Below the pieces are notes generated by a model. It was not told the origin of the DNA. It did not search any database and saw only the letters and a list, made by a program, of their open reading frames with translations. The translations under genes were made by a program, and so were the position numbers. This document shows, piece by piece, positions 24,870-35,772 of a stretch of DNA of 64,000 nucleotides. Position 1 is the stretch's first letter; every line of letters starts with the position of its first letter. The DNA comes from Ottelia alismoides (taxonomy: Eukaryota; Streptophyta; Magnoliopsida; Alismatales; Hydrocharitaceae): NCBI GenBank assembly GCA_037367405.1, contig JAZKJV010003259.1:901001-965000 (forward strand), in the 5' to 3' direction.

Positions 24870-25960
24870 CCGCCATGATCTTGGTGCACAGGGTCTTGAT
24901 ATGCAGGATCTCGTTGCAGATTGAGCAGGTACAGTTTGGCTTGAATTAAAACTCCATAACGGACTCTTTTTCAAGCTTTTGAACACTTCATATATACGAC
25001 GCACTAACCTAGGCAATTCAAGCAAAATATACAACATTTTGAATGTTTGTTCAAGTTAGAAGACGTGTGTGTGTGTATATAAACGTCTAAGAAGATCCCC
25101 CAGAAAAATCAAGAAGAACTTTCACCCTCTGTATACCTAACCCCATGACCTGCAGATGCATTAAGCATATATATATCTGGAGCAGGCGTCACTACGGTCC
25201 CCATATATCTTAATAAAATAAGCAGGCTACACAGTAAATCAAAATAGAAATCTGAAAATGAGCATAGAAAAATTTGCTAAGATGTACACGTGCACACCTC
25301 CCTTCATGATTAACTTTGCAGCTTTTTTTAGTGGTTCATGTGTACCTGTAGTTTATTTCATTTCATTGTGGTTGGATTTGGAGGAAAGCACCTGTGCACC
25401 CTCGCCAGGCCATTGTTTCCAAGGATGTGTAGTCAGGTTGCATGGGCATGAGGGCACGATATATGGAAGGTAGGATCGAAGAGGTGTCCAAGAAACCATG
25501 CTTTATCTATTGATCTGATTGACTTATGCGATGGAGAGGAGCTCTTGATTCCATTTACCAGCGATGGAGAAGACTCTGTGATTTTCAATCGTGTTCTATC
25601 TCTATTTTTCACATATTAGCACTGGGAAATATTTTAGCAGTGATGATGTGGATGAGATATCTCCAACCGCCTCTGGTGTCTAATCAATCATGTTGATTAG
25701 AGTGGGGAAGATCATGGGCATTAATGATGTGGCCAGGCAATCTCCAACTGCATCTTATCTTTGATTTTTTTTAATTAGCTATGGAGGATATTGATGGCTT
25801 ATTCAGTTGTTCAATTTGCAAAGGCATTGACAACATCTTGAAGTGATTTGAGGATAACGATGTAGATTATGATATAGTGGACCTTACTAATTGATCTAAA
25901 GATCATGTCAAGGAACTTGGTAGTCGATTAACCTAATCTAGTCAGTTTTTTCTAATCACG
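24870..25960. other. Intergenic, no gene supported
   Basis: Contains a (GT)n run near 25064-25075 and scattered short frames. A minus-strand stretch near 24890-24950 encodes NCTCSICNEIL, a cysteine-containing peptide that I cannot place in a family. Confidence 0.5.
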
Positions 25961-26240
25961 ATTGAAGAATTAGGGGAGGAGGTTGCTGATGTGTCCGACC
26001 TCCTTCAGGTCTTTTGATTGGCAAAGAGGAGATGGGTAGGGTTGTTGAGATATCTAATCCTTCGAGTGTATTTTGATTGGTTGAGAGCTGACAAGCATGA
26101 TCATCGAGATGTTTGATCCTTCTCATGTATTCTGATTGGTTGAGAGCTAATGAACCGGATTGTTAAGATACATGATCCTCCCTTACGTCCTGATTTACTG
26201 AGTGCCAATAGTGGGGATTGTTGAGTACCTTTGGTACTTT
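25961..26240 (+). repeat. About 59-bp tandem repeat array, 4-5 degenerate units
   Basis: Units start at about 26012, 26071, 26130 and 26188 with the shared opening TTYTGATTGGTTGAGAGCT, then a GATnnTTGAGAT core and a GATCCTTC-like end. A more diverged unit precedes at 25961. A TATA box follows 9 bp after the array. Confidence 0.75.
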
Positions 26241-26248
26241 TGTTCATG

Positions 26249-26256
26249 TATAAAAG
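26249..26256 (+). promoter_or_regulatory. TATA box downstream of 59-bp repeats
   Basis: TATAAAAG in catgtataaaaggagcc, directly after the tandem array. The arrangement resembles an LTR U3 or a pararetroviral/retroelement promoter remnant, but no LTR ends could be defined. Confidence 0.4.
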
Positions 26257-26494
26257 GAGCCTTGGAGCCACCACATATTATATCCAAAAATCATGCAAGA
26301 AGTAGTAGATAAAGTATGGTGTAAATGGAGAAGGAGCATTGCTAGATCTTTTTAAATTATTGTCTTCTGCAATTGTGCATGATGTGATTGGCAAGCTATT
26401 AAATTTGTAAACAAGTCATATTCTCAAATATCCCTAAAAAGACTTGTTGTTAAAAAATATCAAAATTTCATTTAAAAAAATTATTTTTGAAAAG

Positions 26495-27852
26495 AGGTTT
26501 TTATTAGTTGTGCCCCTCTTAGATATTGCAATTTCAGTTACTCTCCTCCCTTTTTGAGAATATCAATTGTCCCACCGACTTCTTGTCATTCTATAACCCG
26601 TGTCTCTTGAGTTAGTGGTCGTTCATACCCAATGCATACGTTAACTTTGGGGAAACAAGGAAAATTAAGTTTAAAAATAGGGTTGCATGGTCATCCCATC
26701 CTCCTCCCCTACCTTCTTCCTCTTCCTCCTCTTCTCTTCCTCCTCCCCAACCTCATGCTCCTCCTCCATCGCCTCCCCTCACCCCTAGCTCTTCCCTTCG
26801 CCCCCAACGCTTCCCCCTGTCCTCGTGCTTCCCCCTCATCCCCCGCGCCTCCTCCAACTCCGCTCCCCCTCTCCTCCCCTACTGCCATGGCCCCCTCCAC
26901 TTGGTGCGGCTGCTTGGACGACACCGGATCCATCTTGAGCATCGAAAACATCCTATGGCTACTTGGAGTTGATCTACTTCGCCACCTGCGCCACCATCTT
27001 CCCCTCCCGCTTGGCCCTCCTGCAGTTCGACCTCTTCATCATGCTTTGTGGCCTCACCCACTCGGTACCTACCTTCACCAACGACCCCAACTCACTCCTT
27101 CTCATCCTCACGCAGACCATCCTCAAGGCCCTCACCGCCCTCGTCTCTGTCGCCACTGCCATCAGAGAGCTTCCCTCCTCAACCTCCTTCACCCCCAGCT
27201 ACCTCCGCCCCAACCTCCTCCACCCCAGACTCCTCACCCTTCCCCCTCCCTAGCCTCCTCCGCCCCCAGCCTCCTCCTCCACTCATCCACCCCGACCACC
27301 TCCTCCTCTCCTCTGCCCTATCCTTCCCAGCCTCCATTGCCCCCAGTCTCCTCTCCCTCTTCTACCCACAATCTCCTCCCCCCCTCCTCCCCAGCCTTCT
27401 TTGCCTCCAGTTGCCTCCTCCTCTTCCCCCTCCTCTGCCCTCAGCCTCCTCCTCCACACCCTCCACTTCTCTACCCCCTCCTCTAGCTTCTCCTCATCTG
27501 CCCTCCTCCTGTGCAGAAGAAGTAGTTGTATCCGCAAAGCACTGCCTCCTTTATGGATGGCCCGTGCATCGACGGGGATGATAAAGGAGGAGGTCAGTGG
27601 CCGCGTGTGGCGGAGGAGGATGGATCGAAGGAGGATATTGGGTGGGGAAGTGTTTGTATAGTTATTCTCCTCTTATCCTAATCATGGTTTGAAAAAAAAA
27701 CCGTGGTTAAGTTCAACTTATTGACGATGAAAGTAACAAGGGGGTGCAAGTGGTAAAATGGCAAGATGTCGGGGGCATAACTGATATTCTCAAAAAAGAA
27801 GGGAAATAATTGGAATTGCAATATCTCAAAGGGATACAACTGATAAAAACCC
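26495..27852. mobile_element. Long-TIR Mutator-like element carrying a host gene fragment (Pack-MULE candidate)
   Basis: The left arm from 26495 (GGTTTTTATTAGTTGTGCCC) and the inverted right arm ending 27852 (GGGTTTTTATCAGTTGTATC) match for about 100 bp, including GATATTGCAATT and TTTTGAGAATATCA. Flanks tttgaaaag and tttcagaat share 6 of 9 bases, a decayed 9-bp duplication typical of Mutator-like elements. The inside is strongly C/T-rich on the plus strand and contains an ethylene-receptor fragment at 26902-27162. There is no transposase. Length is 1358 bp. Confidence 0.78.
26902..27162 (+). pseudogene. Ethylene-receptor (ETR2/EIN4-type) N-terminal fragment, broken
   Basis: Fragment of the ethylene-binding membrane domain of a plant ethylene receptor (ER-membrane copper-dependent hormone sensor). 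Frame 1 gives WCGCLDDTGSILSIENIL, matching the C-x-C-DD...SIENIL start of subfamily-II receptors. A shift near 26956 leads to GYLELIYFATCATIFPSRLA, then LLQFDLFIMLCGLTH and ILKALTALVSVATAI, matching transmembrane helices 2 and 3. The copper-site Cys and His of LCGLTH are kept, but helix 1 with its conserved Asp is missing (about 17-18 residues), so it cannot be functional. No GAF, kinase or receiver sequence follows; beyond 27162 the sequence becomes C/T-rich and unalignable. It lies inside a long-TIR element, which suggests capture. Family motifs are from memory, so a protein search would settle it. Confidence 0.72.
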
Positions 27853-29726
27853 TTTCAGAATATCAAAAGAATGTGAAACATGATGTTTTGACAATGCAAA
27901 TGACAAACTAATTGTGTAGTAGCTTCAATTTGTCGATTTTCCATTTTCTTTCAACCTTTTTCTGAAAATTCATTTTACTTGAATAATTTCATATTCACTA
28001 GTATTAAACCCATGTGTTGCATTGGAAAATATATAGAACATAATAGGATATTATATCTCTTTGAATATCATAGTTAATATCATTCATTGAGATTCATTAA
28101 AAATTATATATTTATACTTTATTCCTATGCATACATTTGTTTATGTAATACCCTTCTTAGTTTTGCGGGTAACATTTATTTCTAATTTTTTTTGCAATTA
28201 CACTTTTACCCATATATTCTTACAAAATTAAGTGGCTCCCTTCTATTTCACGCATACCATGTATTACACTAACGAAGGGAAATATTCCAAAAATTTTATG
28301 AATACGGTGTCACAAGTGAAATTGCAAAAAAAAATCTTGTGCGGAAAACTAAGAAAAGCACATGTGAGAATATCTTTATTATTTGATATCGCATCTTTTG
28401 TATTGAAATGTATAACTGTGAATATCAATTGTTACAAATTTATATTTGGAGTTTTAAATATGCAATTAAAATCGACTTTATTTTGATGTATATTGCTAAC
28501 AACATATCATATTAAAATGATTATTAATTTGCCTATGCTAATGTTATTGATAATTGACATAGGAATCGATGACAAATTTAATGGATTGACGTTGTTTTAT
28601 TAACTTTTAGCAATAAACTTGAAATTTGTTGCAAAATATGAGAATTAAATATTATTTTTCAAGAAATAATAATAGTTGTTGTAAACTTAACATTGAAAGA
28701 GCTGACACAACTATTTAAAGTATTCATTATAAGTCAAATGTATTGTAGTGCAAATTCGAACCTACACATGTATCCGCAAGATTAAAATTATAAATATAAA
28801 TTACAAAACCAACCACCGACTTTCATCAATTAAATTTGAGTGCATAAAATCCCAATAAACCTTGTAATCAATTCATTATTTATTAACTATTGACATAAAA
28901 TAAAAAAGTCAAATATTCAAGTTTTTTTTGTTAAGAAAAAACAAAGTTAATGATATAATGTATGTATCTATCAAAGGAGATATATATAGATTAAAAATTA
29001 TGCTTAAAGTATTTAATTGTTTTTAAATATATTCAAAATTTAAGCAACCCTCATTTTAATCCTTTAACTATTTTAAATTTTATTAACATATTCAAACTGT
29101 TGGCAACCCTTTTATATTTTTAATGAAAAAAAGGAACCCAAGAATGTCTCAATGATCCAATGATTATTCTGTATTTGTTGTTGTAGGTATAATTGTAAAT
29201 ATATTGTAAGCATTGTAGCTACAGTGCCTACTCCACGGTCCACCATATATTGTAAGATATGGAATTCACATAGATTCCAAGCGCCAATTCTTTAAATGAC
29301 GTAAATTTTAATCATCCATTGCTTTAATTTACCCAATTCTTCTACTTCGACAATCATTTCAAGAATTAGAAGATCATAATCTGAAAATAAAACATTAGTA
29401 TCAAAAGATCTATATGCTATTCTTTTGATTTCTATATATTGCCATCAAAATCGATTTCATTGCATGTATTTTATTAGATCCTGATCCTCTTGCACTCAAT
29501 TGTGATGACGGAACTTTTTTGTCGTGATAATTAGATGATATTCTTTTGATTTTTGTGGCCATTTGTGGTGCAAGCTTCAAATTTCGCAATGATGAAAGTT
29601 TCATTAGCACGATCATTGTAAAGAACCATGTTAAAATGACTATTAAAATCTTAGTTAATCTAAGACCCAACTTCCTTTATCGTCACATGTCTTTGCTCGA
29701 TGGTCGTAGCCTAAGATGCGAATTTA
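27853..29726. other. AT-rich intergenic region
   Basis: No gene supported. One minus-strand frame (29410-29670) and one plus frame (28232-28486) are AT-rich and unlike any family I know. A sequence ending ATTGTAGTG at about 28748 resembles a CACTA terminus but no partner end was found. Confidence 0.5.
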
Positions 29727-29828
29727 CAGCACTACAACAAAATTTTTTTTTTTGAATAACATGAGGGTGACCTCCCGAGATGGGATTCACCTCAAGAACG
29801 TTGTATTAATATAATAAAAAAGAGTACA

Positions 29829-31638
29829 TTAGGCAGCGATCCAGAACCGATATAGAGATTTACAGTGGGCGAGTACATTCTCCGGATAAAACCTTTGATT
29901 TTTGAAAATGAGATCATTCCTCCCTCCCCAAATTGCCCAAAGAACTGCAAAAGGTAGAGCGCAATCATCTGTAGAGTTTCCTCCCACCGACCTTACCATC
30001 CTCCAGAGTTCCGCCATACCTCCTGTCGAAGACCACGGTGCGCCAACATCCTTCCAAACATGTTCAGACGTTGGACACCTGAAAAACAAATGATTTACAT
30101 CTTCAGCATGTTCACCACATCTGTCGCACTGCGTGTCGGGAATGTTAAACAGTCTTCCCCTCCTTACTTTATCACATAATCTTCCCCTCCTTAAACACCA
30201 GAGGAAGACCTTAACCCTGCAAGGAATTCTGCTGGCCCAAATGATCTTCATATCCGAGCAGAGTTCTAAATCTGTAGACGCAGTGGTCCCCTTAAACTCC
30301 ATGTAAGCCTTCTTTGTAGAGAACCTTCCCTTAACCCACTCAAAATGATCCCTCACATTTGTAAAGCCTTCTGGCCTCGGCAGTTCCGACTGCATCCTGT
30401 TTAGCTCCTCTGCACGCTGGCTTGAGAGAACTGACACGAACTGCGGATCCCAGGACTCTGATGTCTCGACTTGCACTAAAGAACACTCCTTCGTCGCTGC
30501 CAGCGCAAAAAGCCTCGGGAATCTACTGCTTAGCGGCCCATCCCCCGTCCAATCGTCCTGCCAGAACCTAAAACTCTCCCCGTCTCCAACCTTTGGCCGC
30601 AGATTCGGTGCCAACATGGGTAGAACTTCCCGTATTCCGCTCCAAAGTGGGGACTCGAACCGCACCCTCCCTGCCTCTAGGGAGCCCCGCACCCCGTAGA
30701 GCTCACGCAGAAGTCTAGCCACCAACCTGTCCGAATCTCCCCAAATCTGAAGGACCCACTTTGCCAACAAAGCCTTATTCATGCACGCCACATCCCGAAT
30801 CCCTAAGCCTCCTTCACTGCGTGGTCGTATCAGCTCTTCCCATCCGACTAGGTGCATCCCTGATTTTTGCTGCTTCCCATCTGACCAGAAAAATCTTCTC
30901 ATCATGTATTCGAGCCTCTTACGTACTCCCACTGGCATCAATCTCGTGGAGAAGAAGAATATAGGAATCGCTAACAACACGTGCTTCAGAAGGATCAACT
31001 TACCCCCTCTAGATAGGGTAATTGCCTTCCACCCAGCCAACCTCTGCTCCATTCTCTGCAGTATCACGTCCCAATCTGACTTTTTGAGCTTTCCCACCCT
31101 AAGGGGAAGTCCCAAGTATGAAATTGGCAGCTCTCCTAATGGGCAGTCCAACAGTGTTGCCATTCTACCACCACCATCACCCTCCATCCCAAATGGAATC
31201 ACGACCGATTTATTCTTGTTTATCTGAAGGCCCGAAATATTGCTAAACACCTCCACAATGAGCGCCGCCCTTGTAGTCATATCCTCCGTACCGCCCAAGA
31301 AGATCATAGTATCATCCGCATATTGTAAAAGTGGCACAGAGATGGTCCCATAACGGAACCCCTCGCACCACCCATCGTCTACCGCACGTCTGAACAGGAC
31401 CGATAAGGCATCTGCCACCAAGACAAATAGCATTGGTGCCAAAGGACAACCCTGTCGAACTCCCCTTTGAGGCTGAAAAAAACCCCCTTCAGGTATACCA
31501 TTCACCAAGATCGAGTAGGAAGCTGTTGTGACACATCTCTTCATCCAAGCAATCCACTGATCTGGAAAGCCACGTCGCCTGAGAGACACCCACAGAAACC
31601 TCCAGTCCACACAGTCGTAAGCTTTCTTTTCACTTCTA
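29829..31638 (-). pseudogene. LINE ORF2, reverse transcriptase to zinc knuckle (truncated)
   Basis: An open frame of about 600 codons without internal stops. It starts inside RT at KKAYDCVDWRFLW, then GVRQGCPLAPMLFVLVADAL and the catalytic YADD in LLQYADDTMIFL. The C-terminal zf-RVT region (IPCRVKVFLW...CDRCGEHAEDVNHLFFRC) follows, ending FWIAA at a TAA (29829-29831). L1 ORF2 normally starts with an endonuclease; that and the first half of RT are missing here. The open frame continues upstream to an ATG at 31682, but those first codons come from Athila sequence, so that start is an artefact. The intact frame suggests recent insertion. Confidence 0.9.
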
Positions 31639-33375
31639 CTAAGTATAGGGGGAGACCACCGAGTTCCTCGTACTCTATTCATTTATTCATTTCTGTACTT
31701 ATCCATTCCTTTTCACTTCCCTATACCAAGCACGAGTTATGTCTTCTTCATCGCTCTTGATCACTCTGAGGACGTCGTTCGAGCTAAGTATAGGGGGGTG
31801 TGTATATATTTCATATATACTTTAGCCATAACTCGTACTTTGTGTGAGTGTGTTAATAAATAAAATGGCTAAAAATCACAAAAAATTAAAAATTTTTCAT
31901 GTACATAAACCTCTTCTATCCTTGCACATACATAGGTAGGGTATAAAGTATTTTTGTAAAAATGATTTCAAAAATCTTTTGTGTAAAGCTGGTGTAAATA
32001 TTTTTGTATCAAAATTATGTATATAGTACAAAATTTTTCCAAAATGTTTTGAAAATCAAAAGTTTGCAAAAATCTTGTGTAAATGTGTGTAAATATCTTT
32101 TTGCAAAACTTGCACTTCATGCATCATCCATGATTTCAAAACATTTTTCAAAAATTTTGCATGATTGTAAAATATTTGTAAATAGCATCTGGTGTACATA
32201 TATGTATATAGTTATTCCCGGATAAGAGTTGACATTTAAACTAAGCCTGGAATTAAATTGAGAAATGGAGCTTGAATAAGATCTTAATCCACTTAACTTT
32301 AAAAGGAACCTTATAGGACTTAGGGTTAAGGCTTTTCAGGTCCATAAGGACTTAATTCTTTGAGTCCACTAGGCTATGAGCATATGTCATCTTGATGAGC
32401 CTAAGTAGAGCACTTAACAACACACGCATGGCTCTAAGAGACAATGGCTTGACGTGCACCTGCACTTACACATGGCGAGAGCCATGTGTAAGTGCAGGTG
32501 CTGTGAGGAGGCCATTGTCTCTTTGGAGCAATGCAGTGTAGTTGTTAAGCTGCTCTCTCTTAGGCTCATCAAGTGACATATGCACCTCAACTAGGTCTAG
32601 TGGGTGATGAAGGCTAAAGACAGAAGCTGTGGGTTGCAATAAAGCTTCAAAAGAGGGATAGTCTACTGGCTCAAGAGGAAATTTCTTATATGCTGCACCA
32701 TGTAGATATGTTGTACAGAAGTTCTTGAAAAAAAATGCAAAAATGCAAAAAGAACTCCAAAAGTGGTGGGTCGGATTGAAAATTTAATAACCCCACCGGA
32801 GTGTACATAGTCAAATAAAGCGAAAGCTTATGGTATCAATGTTACATCTCATGAAGCTTGCAGCGGGAGACTTAGCTACACTGGCTAAGCTTCCAAAACT
32901 CTATACTTCTACCCCCTCTTCTTGAGCCGGTTGCACTTAAACTTAGAAGGGAATACCCCGCTTCTCGAGGAAAGAGTTGCTAGACCGAGGCATTAGAGTT
33001 ACCAGGTTGAGGGAGGTTGTTTCTTTGTTACTTCTGAGGTGGGGAGCCACATATCACTTACACCGCATGGAAAGATTCATGGTCATTAGAGTTTGTGTAT
33101 GTAGACTTGTTCTGATCTGGTTTATTGAGGAGTCTTGCCCATAGATTGATGGAACTTGGAGGCTGTTGAGTTTTAAGCTTAAGTCTAAATAAGGTTCCGA
33201 CACATTAATAATCCAAAGATCTGATCGAGCTCCATATTTCAAGTTAATGAAGGAAAGTTTAATAATTCAACCCTGATCCATGTACATCCTCTTTTTCTTT
33301 TTCTTTTTCTTTCTTTTTCACTTTTTTTTCAAATAAGTGTTTGCTAAGGGACTAGCAAAGTTAAAGCATAGGGGG
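31639..33375 (+). other. Truncated 3' internal region of a second Athila unit
   Basis: Matches 45401-47136 almost base for base except for the fold-back segment near 32457-32590. It starts exactly inside the right arm of the third palindrome found at 45379-45410, at ctaagtatag. It ends in the polypurine tract (aaagcataggggg) before the LTR at 33376. Confidence 0.88.
32376..32590. repeat. Inverted duplication (fold-back) in the left Athila unit
   Basis: Perfect 20-bp arms CACCTGCACTTACACATGGC (32457-32476) and its reverse complement (32481-32500) with a 4-base spacer. Beyond them 32376-32456 is repeated in inverted, slightly diverged form at 32501-32590. The right unit (46137-46350) has ordinary sequence instead, so the fold-back replaced about 100 bp in this copy only. 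Confidence 0.85.
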
Positions 33376-34547
33376 TGATGAATACCCATTCATCACTCTT
33401 TATTCTCCTATTTTAGCTACAAAAACCTTTGCAAATACATGTAAATATGTGTAAATACAAATAATTACCAAAAGCATGCATTGTGTAAAAAGATATAATT
33501 AGCATGTTTTTGTGCAAAAATAAAAGAATAAAGAGTAAAAAGAAAAAGAGGGAAATATTTAGAATAAATATTGAGCAACCTAACCCAAGGGAGGGCTCAG
33601 CATGGGCCTGACCGCATAAAAGCCAAAGTAGAGGGAGATAGGAGCTCATGTGTACATACTTTTGTAAATAAATAAAATTATATTTTCCTCACCCAAAAAT
33701 ATGCTTGTATACATTCTGTATATATTTAGAAACTATTAAAAACAAAATCAAAATTTAAAAATCAAAATTCCAAAAATGCCCTTTCACCATGTACATAGAC
33801 CATCATCCTTTATTTATTTAACCCTATAAATAAATGAATTTATTTTCAAAACTTTTTGTGAATACTCTAAGGTATATTTTGTAAATAAATCAAATAAAAA
33901 GAAACACAACAAAAATCAAATAAAAACAACAAAAATTAAAAATACAAAAATACAGTGTATATACCATGTATATAAATGTATATAACTATTTATTTAAACT
34001 ATGAATATAAATAATTAAAATAAAATAAAAATACCATTTTGTTCTTTATTTTATGATGTAAATAAATAAAATATAAAATGGGCATAAAAATACATAAAAA
34101 TAACAAATAAAAAATCAAAAATTAAAATCTATATAGTGTACATATACCTATATATATAGCTACCCTATTTTTATTTCCAAAAATTAATTAAAAATCACCA
34201 AAAAATAGAAAAAAAAATAAAAGAAAAATATTTCATGTTTTGAGTTTTTCTTAATTCGGCCATTTTCTACCTTAAAATAAATAAACAAAAATTTCAATAA
34301 TTGGCAGCTCCTGATTGGTCCACGGGGGATTGTTGACCCCGGTCAACTCCCCCGCGGACTCCTTCCTTTTCTGGAAGATGCGCGCCGCCCCGCCTTCGCC
34401 GATTTTTCCACGCGTCTCCAGGCTGTCGCCCACGCAAACCCCGTGCCCGGATTCTTCGCCGATCATCCATCTCCCTCGCCGGATCTTTCGCCATGAAATC
34501 CACGCCTTCCTTAGCCGTCGTCGCCTAACCCTAATCGGGCCTGCACT

Positions 34548-34555
34548 TATATATA
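34548..34555 (+). promoter_or_regulatory. LTR TATA box (element B, 5' LTR)
   Basis: TATATATA in gcacttatatatagaattcc, followed by GC-rich sequence. It is the likely core promoter for the element transcript, starting near 34580. Confidence 0.65.
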
Positions 34556-34810
34556 GAATTCCCTCCGCCGCCTCCGCGCATCATCTTTGGCTCGCCATTC
34601 TCATTCCCGTGACCTCCAGGGTGATCACCGAGGTGACAGCTCGCGTTTGCCCCTGTTGCAGTGAGGAGAGGGTGCCCCGACCATTGATCCGGCGTGTTTC
34701 GCCGCCGTTGCTCCGCCACCTGCGTGAGCATCGAGCCTCAGGCCTTGACGCCCTTCGAGGCTACGACCGGGAGTTAGCCACACTCCAGCATAGTCTTCCG
34801 CTCCACCCAG

Positions 34811-35121
34811 GTAGTCGATTAGCTCGTCCATTTCGTTTAATTTCTGATTTCGCCCAAATCGTATCTCCGACGTATTCCCCTGATTCCGACCATCTCGCGT
34901 AATATCTCGACCATCCGACCCGACCATCATCTTCGCCAGACCTCTCCGCATCTTCTTCACCCCTTCACCCAACCCAGATCGCACCGGATCTGGGAATCGA
35001 GCTCCTCCGCCGACCACCCTCGCCGGAGCTCTCCATTCCGACGCACCACGCACCTTCACTCCGCCTAACCGGGTCGAGGCAATTTGCCCTCGACCCGTGA
35101 GTCTTCTGGTTCGCTTTTCAG
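34811..35121 (+). other. Putative intron in LTR leader (element B, 5' LTR)
   Basis: Donor CTCCACCCAG|GTAGTC and acceptor TTCGCTTTTCAG|GTCAAG, 311 bp apart, with a pyrimidine-rich tract before the acceptor. It lies downstream of the TATA box, so it would be in the 5' untranslated part of the transcript. Confidence 0.5.
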
Positions 35122-35492
35122 GTCAAGACAAGGGTCATCTGAGACCCTTCGCCATCCAGCCAGGAGACCCGGCTCCGCCGCCTTCGACCGAGCTCCTCGG
35201 AGCTCGGTGCGCTCGTCGGAGACCACCAGCAGACGCGGGAGCCTTCCGCGATTCTTCTCCGACCTCCAGAAGGCTCTCCAGAGGATCCTAGCGCACGCAC
35301 GAGCCCGGCGAAAGTCGCCAGCGACTTGTTCTTCCAGGATCTTCAGCCGCCGTCCGATCAGCCTCGACCTCCAGTTTTGATCTCAGCCATCCATTCCTCG
35401 AGGAGCAGCAGCCGTCGATCTATCTGAGGGGCTCATCTGGACCGTTCGCAGCAGAGGAGAGAGGCGCCTGAGTTCCACCCCGTTCGATCTTC

Positions 35493-35772
35493 CACGTGTC
35501 CTCGCCTCCACCGTCGATCCGGCTCAAGGGCAGACGAAGAAAAGCGCCAGCTCACCAGGACCGTCCGATCGTCCACGTGGCGCACATCAGGCCGTCGATG
35601 ATAATAAAAGGGGTAAATTCATCTTAGACCCCTCTGTTTGTTTTATTTCAATTTAGTCCTGTAATTTTTAAATTATGTTGTTTATTTTCTGGGATACTTG
35701 CAATAAGGACCTCGTACTTATTTTATTTGCACTTATACCCCTGTCTACGTGGACCACGTGCTTCGTCACGTG
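35493..35772 (+). promoter_or_regulatory. Cluster of four G-box palindromes CACGTG
   Basis: CACGTG occurs at 35493, 35574, 35755 and 35767. G-boxes are known plant bZIP/bHLH sites. The cluster is downstream of the TATA box, in what would be the transcribed leader. It recurs in the 3' LTR. Confidence 0.55.

Noticed and set aside
25258..25473. 71-codon frame with hydrophobic stretch
   Set aside because: No homology that I recognise, no supporting context.
26632..27486. 284-codon Pro/Leu-rich frame
   Set aside because: Most of it is a polypyrimidine stretch translated in one frame. Only the ethylene-receptor part, in two frames, has family similarity.
28560..28750. Possible CACTA MITE ending ATTGTAGTG
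   Set aside because: No matching left terminus or 3-bp duplication found.
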